Source: Pseudoneurospora amorphoporcata (lineage: Eukaryota > Ascomycota > Sordariomycetes > Sordariales > Sordariaceae). From it: a stretch of DNA of 39,582 nucleotides. A program made the position numbers and the translations under genes. The stretch lies in the NCBI GenBank assembly GCA_033297205.1, contig MU859316.1, positions 1 through 39,582 on the forward strand, read 5' to 3'. Position 1 is the stretch's first letter, and the number at the start of each line of letters is the position of its first letter. Of this stretch, positions 10,669 through 22,239 are shown piece after piece. The notes beneath the pieces were generated by a model. The model worked only from the letters and a program-made list of their open reading frames with translations, had not been told where the DNA came from and made no database searches.

Positions 10669-11253
10669 TCACGACCTTGAGTAGTCGACGAACGAGAAGA
10701 TGACCGTTTCTCTTCTTGCTTCAGAGACTCCAGGCCCAGCCACAATGCTTGACGCGCTATTTTCTGGCCGAGATGATGACAAAGATGACGACTTAGACCC
10801 TGGCAAGAATGTATAGGAGTGTAACGGCGATGCTTCCAGCGATGATTCGCTTCCCGCATAAGACACTGTTGAACTTGAAGACAACAACAAATCCAAGTCT
10901 CGGCTTAGGCCATCCAGCTCTGGTAATGACTGGGGCGAATCTCTCCGCAGGCGAACACAAAGATCAGTCCAAGGCTGTTCTCGAACGGGCTCCTTCAGCC
11001 AACTCTCGATCGGGGTTACTGCTGGCTTGCTATCTCTTTTTCTTTCGAAATGACTCTTTAGCTGTTGCTTCTGCTGATTGGCTTGGCTTTTTTGCAGTTG
11101 CTGTTCCTGGCTAGTTTTTGAATATGTGGTCTTCTGAACAGGCTCGCCTTGATGGCGGTTGTTCGCAGCTTTGCTTGGGAGGTTGTTGCCCTGTGTGGAG
11201 GGGCTTGCTTGTGATGGAGACATTTGGGGAGTGCGTGAGGGCCAAAGAGGCAT
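10669..11253 (-). CDS. Hypothetical protein, 194 residues, disordered
   Basis: ATG at 11253, TGA at 10669, no intron inside. I do not recognise the family. The N-terminal 75 residues are Gln/Ser/Lys-rich. The middle (about 83-123) looks like a folded or motif segment: ESWLKEPVREQPW, then DLCVRLRRDSPQSLPELDGL and DLDLLL. The C-terminal third is Ser-rich and ends VDYSRS. The central block, with its Trp and charged pattern, is what makes me think the frame is translated. Upstream on the coding strand there is a possible leader intron (GTAAGC near 11340 to an AAG acceptor near 11270, with a CACTAAC branch). It could instead be a chance frame; transcript evidence would settle it. Confidence 0.5.
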   Translation of the reverse strand: MPLWPSRTPQMSPSQASPSTQGNNLPSKAANNRHQGEPVQKTTYSKTSQEQQLQKSQANQQKQQLKSHFERKRDSKPAVTPIESWLKEPVREQPWTDLCVRLRRDSPQSLPELDGLSRDLDLLLSSSSTVSYAGSESSLEASPLHSYTFLPGSKSSSLSSSRPENSASSIVAGPGVSEARRETVIFSFVDYSRS

Positions 11254-12696
11254 GAGTGAGGGAGTTTTGGCCTTTGTGAATGGTGTTAGTGAACAGACAG
11301 TTCATGTATGGTCTGTGTGAGTGGAAATGTGAGTGCTTACTTGGATTCTGTTTCTCAAATGTGATATGATTGTATCTTTAGGAGTGCTGGATAACTCAAT
11401 GACTGCCAAGAGAATGCACAGGCTAGGGAATCAATTGCTTCAGTGATGCCCTGAGGAATACATGGACCTTTTATGCCAGCTTGACACATTGAAGTCTTCG
11501 TATCGAGTCTCCTTTTTCTAGGCCGTCATACCTGCCAGCTCAACAGCAACCACGACTCTACGCAATCTTGTTATCAGCCTCGTAAGGTTGTAGGTAGCCA
11601 AGATCAACACGAAACCCAAGTCCCTCCTCCCCCTCTCCCGAGGATACGGCACCACCTCTCACCCCGGGACCGAAGCCATGCCAGCTCATCAGTCCCAAAA
11701 CTCCCAAGACTCCCAACCCCGCGTCATCAAGTCCACCTGAGACGTCTTAATTGCAATAGATGACGGCAGAGCGCCCCTCTTGGGATAAGCCTCGACCCCT
11801 CGAGCAGGTAGAATTGAACTGATGGTTCGATCGATCCCCGCCCCCACGCTCCGGAATTACGGGACGACTTCTGGATCGGGGCCGACGAGCTCCATACGGA
11901 CCACATGGGCAAAACGTGAGGAGAAGATGGGAGAAGGCAGTGACAACTAAGGAAAATAAAAAAGATAGTGACCGGTGACAACCTACCTAATGTAGAGTTG
12001 CATCACCTGAAACGAAGTTCCAGACTGCCGGTCTCCGACTGAACAGAATACGGTGATACACCGACACGTGCAGGATCCCAATGATCTGAATGCGTATCTC
12101 TTCGTATCAAGAGGTAGCCGTAGAGGTGCTCGGCAGAGATAAAGTGCAAGGTAGAGCTACCTTACCTTAGCCATCAGGCTGAAGGAGCAAGTGAGTGAGT
12201 GGCGACTTCCATTTTCGGACTTTTTAGTTTCGAGTTTCATCGAGTCACCTGAAAAAAGGCGTTTCAGGTTGGGTGATCACCCGCACACCCACACACCCTC
12301 CCGCGTTTTCGGAATTTGCCATGCGGTGAAAGAGTGAGCACCTCGAGGAGTAAGTAGGGGAAGTGGAAGGAAGGAAGGCAGAAGGGGAAGGCAGAACCAG
12401 CCTGATTGGAAATCAAGAGGCTGGGTATGATCATGTCTGCCTGGCCGAGTAGAGAAGACATGATTGCTGAATCGACTACCGACATTCCTCCACCACCGGA
12501 CACATTCACACATCACGAATGCCATCGTCAAAACTAGTTCAAATTTCTTCATAAACCTGGAAAGGTGGGGGTATAATCCAGTTTAGTATCCCAAAATAGC
12601 TTCTCATAGCTTTTCTCCAAGCTGTATCTCGTCTCATCGCATCGCTTCATTATCCAAGATTTCCTCTTCTCTTCCAATTCTTCCCATCATCTGCTT
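11254..12696. other. Intergenic region
   Basis: 1.44 kb between the small ORF and the end of the C2H2 gene, with no supported gene. It contains short purine- and pyrimidine-rich tracts and CACACCC-type words near 12280. Small open frames here show no protein-like composition. Confidence 0.5.
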
Positions 12697-13318
12697 TCAC
12701 CACCTCACAGAACCTTCATTTCCAGTTCCAGACCCCGTCAAAACCCCCGACACAGAAAACCCACTGGCCGCATCCGCATCTCCATGCCTCATCGCCACCG
12801 TACTAGTAATACTGCTCCAATCCTCAAACCCGCTGCCACCAAAATCCATATCCCCAAAAAGACTGTCAGTGGAAAGGGTAAGAGGAGGTAACATGAACTG
12901 ATTCGGTTGATCTTGTTGATCCTGTACATCTAATTGGTGTTGCTGCTTTGACGTTGCCGTCAAGTTTGCCATAGTTGCAAGCGTGTTTTCAAAGAAATTG
13001 ACTGTCGTCGATGTGGCTGCCGCTTCGGGTGTTTCGTAGATAGTTTCGACAGGTAGGGAGAATTTGAGGCTGTGGGAGTGGAGGTGGGAATATTTGTTTG
13101 TTGGTGGGAGGGGGAATTGGGTGGCTAAGGTGGCGGCGGTGGCGGTAGAGGGGAGGGAGGATGATCGTTGTTTTTGGAATGGGAGGTCTTGTTGTGGTTG
13201 AAATTGGTGGTGCTGTTGTGGCTGTTGCTGTTGCGGTTGTTGGTGGTGTCGGGGTGGGTGTTGTAGGTTAGAGGTAGGGCTGGCGCTGTTGTGTTTGTTG
13301 AACTGCTGCATCTCCTGC

Positions 13319-13353
<35 letters not shown>

Positions 13354-14527
13354 CATTATCGACTTGTGTCCAAGTGATTCCGTAGAAGCCGTTGATCGCT
13401 TCGACCTCGGCCTCAAAGATTCCACACTTGGTTTCGGAACAGGTACCCGAATCGCCGTGATAGCGACTCCTTGGCGCGACCGAATGATAGCCTGATCGTG
13501 ACTCAACCTCGCAAGCCGCTTCGCCTCCTCTCGTCCGCCCTTGAAAAACTCGAGCAAATCCTGCAACTTCCCTGGGGCCTCCCCCTCCAAGAACCCCTGA
13601 GCATGTCCCGTCGCCTGCGCATCCCACCCCAAAATTGGCTGCTGATCGCGTGCTATATGTCCATACAGCTGCTCAAACAACTCCTTCCACGCCTGGCTAA
13701 CCACCGGCTGGTGAAGCAATGAATAAATTACAAGACTGTGATTCCAGTGACTTTTGTTGCATCCGTCCTCGTAATGCCGCGCCACATGGTCGAAATACCG
13801 ATCCCTGGCTCCCATAAACGCACCGCAGAATCCACAGCCCCAGCCCGTCCTCCGTTGCGTGTACCGGACTACTTGCTCGGCGTGCGGGCAGGTCGTGCAT
13901 CCGTGTGCGTTTTTGTGGTGCTGGTTAAAGGTGTTGGCGCCCCAGAAGATGCTGTTGCAGTCCGGGCAGGGGTAACGCTTGTGTCGCTCGTGGAATTCGT
14001 CCTCGTGCCTCTTCCAGTCAAACTTGCGCTGGAAACTGACGTTGCAGAATGTGCACCAGTAAGGGCCTTGAGGCTTGGAGGCACCCCGGTTACTGATTTT
14101 TGCTCCTGGTACTGATAGTGCTGTCTTAAGTGATGATGAAGTAGTCGTGTTGTACATGTTGTGTGATGAGACCGAACTCGTTGAGGTTGCTACTGATAAG
14201 ATGCTTGCCCTTCCTGATGACCCCGAGCTGGTTGTCGAAACCGAGTTGTGACGGCTCATATCATTCATTGTCGAAGCGTGCTGCTCCTGTGTTGAGAAGA
14301 TGGAAGAAGTGTCATGTGTCATCATGGTCGAAGGAACTCCTGTATATGTTAGTCGAATACTGCTTTTGCTGACGTTAGGGGCGGGGCCGAGTCAACACAC
14401 CCTTATTATAACCCTCCAAAATAGCGGATAAAAGCTCGTCGCGCGATAGCCCAGATTTAGTCAGGGCGTCAATATGTAGTCGTGCCGCAGCCTGACTGTT
14501 GGGTGAAGCACGGGGATAAGAATCCAT
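12697..14527 (-). CDS. C2H2 zinc-finger protein with glutamine-rich C-terminus, probable transcription factor
   Basis: Two exons, 14527-14401 and 14339-12697, 1770 nt, 589 residues. The intron 14400-14340 (61 bp) has a GTGTGT donor, a GACTAAC branch and an ACAG acceptor. It joins the N-terminus MDSYPRASPNSQ...ILEGYNKG to VPSTMMTHDTSS in frame. Without this join a start at 14325 would give 542 residues. The middle holds cysteine/histidine modules: CTFCNVSFQRKFDWKRHEDEFH, CPDCNSIF with HHKNAH then CTTCPH, and CGFCGAFMGARDRYFDHVARH. The C-terminal half is low-complexity, with Gln and His/Gln tracts, as in fungal activators. It is probably a nuclear DNA-binding regulator, target unknown. The family name beyond C2H2 is not clear to me. 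Confidence 0.85.
13315..13353 (-). repeat. CAG/CAA trinucleotide tract coding for polyglutamine
   Basis: About 13 consecutive CAG or CAA codons in the C2H2 gene, flanked by Met and Glu codons, with further Gln/His-rich stretches about 60-130 bp downstream. The mix of CAG and CAA slows slippage but such tracts often vary in length between strains. Confidence 0.85.
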
Positions 14528-16892
14528 GGTTTTGGAATAGTTGGAAAACTGCTGTACCTGCCAGCAACCCCGTGTCGATTTAAGCGAGCGGAATGGGCCA
14601 CTGTAAGAAGTGGTTCGAGAGTTGTGTTTTGAGATGAAGATAGGCCTGCCGACCATGAAACTGAGAGCTGGTACCTTCACAACACACACATACGTAGAAG
14701 ACAAGATTAGAAAAAGAAGGTTCGGCAGTCAAGCGCAGGCGCTTGATCTGGGCGGCGCGGGAAGGGAAGGGAAGGGAGGGGAGGGGGATAAGCAAGAGGT
14801 TATACGCCCTGGTTGGTAGCACAAGTAGTAATAAGAGAGGGCGCGAGAGCAATGGAACGCTGCGGCGAAGATAGTGTACCAAGCAGGGGTGGTGAGGTGG
14901 TGAAGAATGTGGTATTTGGGAGGATTATGGGGAGATGATGAGAAGATGGGGGAAGGACAGGGGAGCAGGAAATGATCAGGTGGCCGGGGAAGGGAAACAG
15001 AACCCCGTCACGAAAAGCGAAAACGAAGAGAGAGCAAGCCAGTTAGCCAGGCACCTGAAGAGACAGACAGAGAGAGGTAATTAAAAGAGGGTGCAATCTC
15101 CACGAGACAGTCCGGCGAATTGGAGGCTTGACCTGGACGGAAAGAAGTGAGACGGCGGCGCGCCCCATTCACGCATATTCCGCGTTCTTCTTCCATGGTC
15201 CGTCCATCTTTAAACATGGTCACATCCACTGGATGGACAATGTGACCCGCTCGACTCGGGTGTGAGAGCCCTCCCAAAGATAGATAGTGTAGATGAGGCA
15301 TGTATGTAAGAAAAAGGGAACCTCGGATCTGCCTCATCGTCGGCGGTCAGCAATTTAACATGACGGACGGGAACTGACTCTGCACACTGCACTCTCGTTC
15401 AAGGCTGCGAAATCGCGGGGAACGGGTCGAACAGCCGACTGATTATCGTCAGTCTCACCTCCTCGAGTTAGAGCCTTGCTGCGGGTTCGAGGTGATTCCA
15501 AACACAAACAAACGGCAAAGATCAACAACACACAAACACGATCTCCCGTCCTCACAAGGCATACAAATTCACTCTGATACCCGTATGTAGTGTATCAAGC
15601 TCACAAGGCGTCGAGAGGCCTCTTCTGCATCATTGACTGGTCAATCAGAAGCCGAAAAGACAAAATCGATCCAGACCGACGGGAATGCAGAAGAAGAAAT
15701 GAATGGGTTTGAAGATTGCAGCAGCATGGAGGACACCAGGACATGTTCGGCAAGGGTTCCAAAATCAAACACTTTGGAGGAGGGGAGAGGGAAGAGAAGC
15801 GCCTCTCTGCGTTGCGATTGGTCGGGCGTGGTAGCATCCGAAACAAAAGAAGAGGATCTCTGCAAGGCGTCAGCTGTTTCGAAACATCCCAAGGCACCCA
15901 AGAAAAAAAACCGACGACGGCCCCTTCTTCGCCCGCAGCATGGGTTACCGTGGGTGGATCCGCGTAGGCGACCAATGAAAACTCTCAAGAAACGCCCCTG
16001 AGAGGTTCCGACATCCTGTTGGCTGATTGTTTGTTTCCTTTTCTTTGATGTGACTTTCGCTGTCACCGTCTCATCTGTCTCTGGAGTTGTGAGTGTTCAT
16101 CACCGCATCGCACATCGCATGGCGGTTAAACAATCATCTTTCTTTCCCTGACTTGATCTCCCCCTTTCCTGCCATAATGATCCACCACATTAGGATTTTA
16201 GGAAAAAAAAAGGAAAAAGAGTTGTTCGTTGTGCCTCAGACGACACGGGGGTATCGAATGCAAACCTAGTAACACAAAAATAACAGACACACACACACAC
16301 TCTCTCTCTCTCCCAAACTGTATAATCCCGCCACAAGAGCCGTAACGTCGTGCTCTGACCTCAAACTCCCGTCTCTTTACATGACGCAGGTTTGTGCACT
16401 TTGTGAATTCCAACATGCGTTTGTCGCTTTTCTGACACCCCTGTCCGCGGCACAACTCTCACTCGTCGGTATCTTCCACCTCCCAATGCAATGCCTGAGG
16501 CTCTCAACCCTCTGGGTTATTGGTGCTCCCTTAGCGGTCGTGATACATCATATTTCTCCGACTTTGCCGCACAAGTGGTGAGCCTCACTTCTTCTCGTCC
16601 TTGGCCCCTCCCTGCGAAGCCCCTCGGTGCCTCCAAACATGTAGCTTGTGAAAGATCTCACAGACTGGGGGACGGACAACACACTTGAAACCCATCTTTG
16701 CTCGAAACATTTTGATGTGCGCCCCCGGGTGGTTGGCTACAATGCTCCGTTCAACGTTGAGATCTGTAACGTGTTTGCCAGTGACGACGTTTAGGCAGCA
16801 CATCCCACAGAACTGCCGGCGACCAAATCGGCCAACAGATCGACTGCTTGCTCAGAAGGCTCGTTCACGGCCGGGGAGTGATCTATATCACC
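14528..16892. other. Long intergenic region, promoter side of the C2H2 gene
   Basis: 2.37 kb between the C2H2 start and the stop of the Zn2Cys6 gene. On the coding strand the frame continues open about 180 bp above the chosen ATG, but the ATG at 14527 has good context (AAAACCATGG). Small open frames around 15600-16070 start with non-ATG codons and look like chance. A simple repeat lies at 16287-16312. No RNA gene is seen. Confidence 0.5.
16287..16312. repeat. (AC)n(TC)n compound microsatellite
   Basis: About seven AC units directly followed by about six TC units in intergenic DNA. Confidence 0.85.
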
Positions 16893-19787
16893 CTAGATAA
16901 GCTCAAAACCCGCCTCCAACAGCTCGGGGCCCGTTCCCAATATCGGACGGCCTTGCATCGGAAATGGCCAAAACAGGGGATTGTCCGTAGTCTTGGCCAT
17001 ATGCTTGATATTTCCAGGCTGGACTTCCACCTGCCTAGTCGAAACGTGTCCTGGTTTTATCCCCTCTCCCCATGTGCAGTTGAAGTCTTCCTCGGTGACG
17101 TTGGGCACAAAAAAGTTGAGACTGCTGGTAACCGGTCGAGTGGTCTGGTAGCTGTCGATCTTGACTTTTTGCGTCTCATCCTCTCCGCCCGTTGTCTTGA
17201 CGTCTACGTCAATATTCCACTTCTTGGCCAGGTACTTCAGTATGTTGAGCGCTTGTTCGGCAAAGTGGTGACATGGTGCCATCTCCGTAAGGTCGGCGAT
17301 TCCTCGACTTATAGCTTCAGCAATGCGAGGGTCGAGCCTGTGGTGGCCATGTTCACGCAGTCCCGCTTGTCCTGTGCCTCCCGCTGGATCAGATGCTGCT
17401 GACGCCGTGGCCCCAATCGCTAGGTGCATGATGGAGGACGTGAGCACGAAGTACGGGACAAAAGATGGCGTGCGTCTCAACGTGTACAATTGCGAGTACG
17501 AGCGCAGAAGCCCTGATATGGCGTCGGCAGCTTGTACACACACATCGCGCGGAGAGATGCTTGATCCAACAATGCGGAGTTTAATCAGTGGCCGAAACAG
17601 AAGAAGGATCGCGAAATGGTAATACATGCTATCTCCCGCGTCAGAAATGTGTCACAGGCCTTGCAACAGACAAAGAATTTGGTAAACTTACTGCGCAAAC
17701 AACACAGCGGGAGTGAAGTTGTGTCCAAGCCGCAACACCTCCGGTATCCTATCATACCAATTCAAATACTGTGTGTATATCTTGAGCAGATCTCTGCTCG
17801 TGAGCGGCCGTCCAGGAGAGTGAAGGATGTACAGTGACTGATGAACAAGCTCGCTCAGTTCACAGAAGCATTTGTACACCGACCGAACATTAGACGGTTG
17901 TTCGCACGACTGGCGCAGAGGTGCGCCTGTACCGTTTATCAGCCTATCCCTGCCTCCAAGCACAACATCTAAAAACGATAGGTTCTTACCATCGTCTGTA
18001 TAAGGAATCCAGAGCGAGGCCTCGATGTCATCGATGATAGCGGGCTTCGGAGGCAGCTGTGGGAAGCACGAGCACTGGGGGAGCGAGCCGGTGGCCAACG
18101 ACCACGCGCTATCACATTTCCACCATTAGACCAAGGTCGCGTGGTTATATAACGGGTTTCACTGGACTTACTGGTCGAGCGCAAAGGCACCCCAAAATGT
18201 GGCTGCTTGAACCGCACTTTCGTCGCAATCCTTGCCGTCATCTTGGACCCGGTGCAGTCCCATCTCTATTGCCAGTCGGATACTCTGCCCGGCGTAAAAC
18301 CAACTCTCCGAGTCCCGGCCACAGCTTGCCTCTCTGATGGACATTATACCCAAGGCTTGAATTGTAGTTAGCGTGTGATGGTTTTCTTCCTGATAGAATA
18401 GTCGCTGGCATTCCTTGAAGAAGTGATCACCCGATGAATACGGGTCGTTCGGGTTCTCGCGAGTACTAGGCTGGCTAGAAAACCGACAACCTAATGCCAA
18501 GAGCGCATTCACCAAAAGGGAGGAGCAAAAACGAGGTCGCCCATCCATAAAGTCCTTGAGAAAATGTTCTTTGCTGAGGGACGCAAACGTGGGGTACTCC
18601 CAACAGAAGTACAGCGCCAACAGATGTTGAACAAGACTGTTATCCGAAGTAATGGTCGTCCATGTAATAGGTGGTGCCCGCGAATGCGGTGCCTCAGTAG
18701 CAAGCACCTGGTCAAAACCGCGGAATCTCTGGTTTTCAGAATTGGCATCAGCTCGAGCATCCGCCCATGCCTCCGCCCTTGACTGCGATTGCTGGCCACT
18801 TTCCGAAGCCCAGCTCATGGCCTCTGATAGCGAGTTGCTACGTACCGTTTGAGAATGAGAGGAGAACTGGCCGCTCCAAGGACTATGAGGCTCGACCTCA
18901 TGTCTGATAGCCCGCTGGAGATGGCCTGGATGGCCTTGCGTCAGTTGGTACTGGCTCGGTTGATACTGACTCAACTGGGGCGGACTCGTAGGGTATTGGC
19001 CTGGCAGCTGTTGACCTGGGAATCGGCTGATGGGAGCCCAACCTGGAATGGCGCCGCCATAAGTCCCAGCTAGGTCGCCTGAGAAATTGAAGGTGCCGGG
19101 AGCTGACCCGACTAGTCGGTCGATGGAGGGAAGTGTGCCGCCGCCCGAGGGAAGCGTCCCCTCTAGCCATGAGGAGATCATATCAATGCTCTGGCCATTG
19201 CGCAAACGTTGTAAGACGTCGTCCCATTTGTCCGTCCGTCTTAGGGCGTTAATCACATGCTCGTGGTTCCGTTGCTCGCGTTTCAGCTGTTCGATCTCGT
19301 TTCTCAGTGTGTCCTTTGACTGACGAACAGGTTGCTCGTAAACACATGCGGTGTTTTGATATTTACATCGGCCACAAGGCTTCTCGCCGTCGCACTGTTA
19401 AAAAAAACCAAAAAAAAAACGGCGAGGTTAGCCAATGGCCATTCGGTGGCTTCTCAGGTAACGGATGGGACAGGGAGACCAGGACTCAGAAGTTCGAAGT
19501 CCGGCCAGCGTACACACCTTTGCGCGCTTCTTACGACACTCGGTGCAAGCCGTCGGAGTGACCAGTCCCAGGCCTCTCTTGCGTTTCGAGACGACTTGGC
19601 TTGTAGGCGGGCCCGAGGGCGGACCGGTGGGCGGACCAGAAGAGGTGGAGGGCGTGAGCTGAGAAGTGGAAGCAGAGGTAGGACGGTTTCCTGCGGTCGT
19701 CGTGGAGGGAGCGGGCGATATTGCAGGAAGGACCGGGCGGTTTCCACTTGCGCTTGGCGTGCCTCCTCCTCCTTCCATTGAATCCAT
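16893..19787 (-). CDS. Zn2Cys6 (fungal binuclear cluster) transcription factor
   Basis: Four exons, 19787-19518, 19394-18172, 18108-17692 and 17628-16893, total 2646 nt (881 residues), phases all consistent. Introns are 123, 63 and 63 bp with GTGTGT, GTAAGT and GTAAGT donors and CAG/TAG acceptors. After a Ser/Thr/Pro/Gly leader, CTECRKKRAK is completed across intron 1 by CDGEKPCGRCKYQNTAC, giving Cx2Cx6Cx5Cx2Cx6C at about residues 81-108. A basic/heptad stretch (about 118-145) likely dimerises. The middle homology (fungal-specific transcription factor) domain follows, with ALYFCWEYPTFASLSKEHFL, LLVNALLALGCRFS and FWGAFALDHAWSLATGSLPQ. It is a nuclear DNA-binding regulator, probably of the large family often labelled NirA/NIT4-like; target genes cannot be told. 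ATG 19787 (MDSMEGG) is the first true ATG; the frame above it has only TTG. Confidence 0.92.
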
Positions 19788-22239
19788 ATCTCGAGCGGCC
19801 GTCCTTTGTTCAAACACCGCGCACCGTACGGTATACTCTGGAAACGATCCGGTCAACGCGCACTAACATGCTGTGCTGGGGACCAAGGACGACTGCCGGG
19901 CGAGGGAGACGGAGGGCGGTGCAACGAAGGATTCTCGTTCGGACGGTAGGTAGGGTACGTCTTCCCAAGGGAACGGCACAAGGAAGTAGAGCTGAGATAT
20001 GAGTGAACGTTAAGAGCTACCAATATGTGTATGGTTTGTAAAAAGGACCAGGGACGTAGAAGACGTTGACTCCCCAAAAGCCTGGCTTGCGACAGGGATG
20101 ATGATGATTCTACGTCGATTCGTTAACGGCATGGCAATGCAGGTTGCAGAGGTCCTCGTCGAGGCAGCTCCATGCCTTTCGATGGGTGGGGACTAGAAAT
20201 GGGAATCTGTAGGCATCGGCGATCGAGGAATCGGACGAGCTAGTAGAGGGAAAGGGTGCGAGTTTGGGTTCGAATAGAAGCTCTCGAGAGTCAAGATTTG
20301 GTGAGAAAGGGATGAGAACGCGCTCAAATGTATTTTTGCAAAGGAGGTGAGAAGAGTAGGAGTATCTCGACTGAGCTTGGGATCAGAGGCAAAAACGGCT
20401 AGGTTGTATTGGTGACGAAAGTGATGAGCTAACTTCATACCTTTTCTACCGCGAATCACGAAACGGCAATGTTCCCATGTAGTGGAAATGGCCGAGCCTG
20501 GATACCAGATCTCGCGATATCGTGATGCTGTTTCCCAGATCCGGTCCTGGTCTCAATAGTAGCCCAGGCCAAGATGACAGACCCTCAGCTGAGAGGAGTG
20601 CAATGGATGAGATCGGGGACGGCGTGCGAGCCTAGGCGGCGTGGGTGTCTTGTCCCGTCACTGGAAGCTTCTGTCCCTGAATGGGGAATCACAAAGTTGG
20701 AGAAAGTCAAGAACGGGATGGGGGAGACTGGGATCCAATCAAGTCCCATTGCCGGAGTGACGGCCTTATCCACTGCACGGTCCACGATGTGGGGCATCAA
20801 CCAAAACCTCAACCCACCACTGCAAGATGCAGGGGGAACTGGAAGAGGAGAAGTCTTAGCATCTGCAAATGTCCGAACTGCGCTGACCTTCATTCATCCC
20901 ACGAGTCCACCACACAGAACACCGGGACTGTTTTGCAGGCCCTGTACAGTACATGATCCCGTCTGTCGATGTTACCCGCGTAAGCTAAGCTCGGAAGTGT
21001 GTCCACGTCCATTCTTTGGCTCGCATGTCAGTCCGCCTTATTCAGGGCGTGGTTCCCACGATAGCCCCGGAGCTCGAGTTGGAGGGTTGGAGGAACCGTA
21101 CTCGAGAGTTTTTTTTTTGTTTTTTTTTTTTGTATCTTGCAGATCCTTTGGGTGTTGAGGACCCCGTGGAGTCTTGCGGATGAACAGGTGATAATTACTG
21201 GCTGGGCTATCACCTCGGTTTTGATCGTTTTCGGTTGACTGGCTGGGTAGGCATCGAGGGGACAAGTGGAGGGGACCTCAGCTATCCGGCGATCCATCGG
21301 ATATCTTTCCGCTAGGAGCACAGTTACTATAACATGTGTACCTCGAGTATATTTGTGCATCTGAGATCTCACCGAGCAACTGGAAATTCCATCTTGAGTG
21401 TTTGCCTGTGTCCGTTCAGCTTCCAGAATTGTGTGGTGGATGGACCCTGAGATATCTCCACTGACGTCACGGCGAGGTCGGAATTGGAGAACAAGATACA
21501 TGTCAACTATGGAGAGACTAAACCGTCGGCTAAGCTTTTTCATTTTGATTTTTACGGTGCTTGGTTTTGTCTAGCAGGTCGATTCGCCACCACGGTTATC
21601 TCTACTAAAAGCTCGTACGAGAAAGGCCCAGACACCCATAAACCAAGAAAGAAACCAAAAGGGCACACGTGTTAGAACGTGCCATCCGAATGCACGGCAT
21701 TCTGGGCCGGCCGTTGCCGATCTGAATGGTGAATGATCTACACGTTTCACAAGTTAAGGTGTGGAGTTGGGGTAACATCAGCACCTCATTGGTAACACAC
21801 AATGGCATATCAAAATCGACAACCATGGGCACACCACCTACATGTCTGATATATCTCCCCTGAGATGCACATAATTCCTATTGCAAAAGAAAAAGGATAC
21901 CAGGAGCTCCTGACGGTAGACTTTGAGCTGAGCGGCAGTTTGACATCAAACTACGCCAAACCTTGTGATAACCGATGCTCAAACCATCAAGTACATGAGC
22001 TAGGTCAGTTTCTTGCACTCTTATAATTCTCCGTGATGTAAAGGCCGAACTTGCCCATACCAGTCGCAGTCCACGAGCCTCTTGAACAACGACACGGTAG
22101 GACCCGGTATGGACTTGGTATGATACAGCAGAGGAAACACATGACAGTATTGTCCTCGTAACCTAATATTAAACCAGTGATGACATATATTCCTAAAAGT
22201 GTCCAACATCCAATAACCCTCTAACTGTGGACACATCCC
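19788..22239. other. Long intergenic region above the Zn2Cys6 gene
   Basis: 2.45 kb between the Zn2Cys6 start and the brl1 stop, both on the minus strand. It must hold the Zn2Cys6 promoter. A plus-strand open frame at 20574-21158 has no family features and a weak start. A T tract is listed separately. I see no RNA gene or transposon. Confidence 0.5.
21109..21132. repeat. T tract (T10-G-T13 type)
   Basis: A T homopolymer run broken by a single G. It could be a slippage site or the A tail of an old retroposed sequence read on the minus strand, but no retroposon body is recognisable next to it. Confidence 0.7.

Noticed and set aside
15641..16066. A 141-codon minus-strand frame.
   Set aside because: The start is GTG, and the Arg-rich and Phe-rich runs come from simple-sequence DNA.
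4335..19787. A secondary-metabolite cluster (MFS, GMC oxidoreductase, two transcription factors).
   Set aside because: There is no backbone enzyme (polyketide synthase, peptide synthetase, terpene cyclase), the oxidoreductase is dead, and housekeeping genes are mixed in.
20250..20290. A GGTTCGAAT word like a tRNA T-loop.
   Set aside because: No acceptor or anticodon arm can be folded around it.
20574..21158. A 194-codon plus-strand frame.
   Set aside because: Unrecognised, low protein-like character, ends in a run of Phe from the T tract at 21109.
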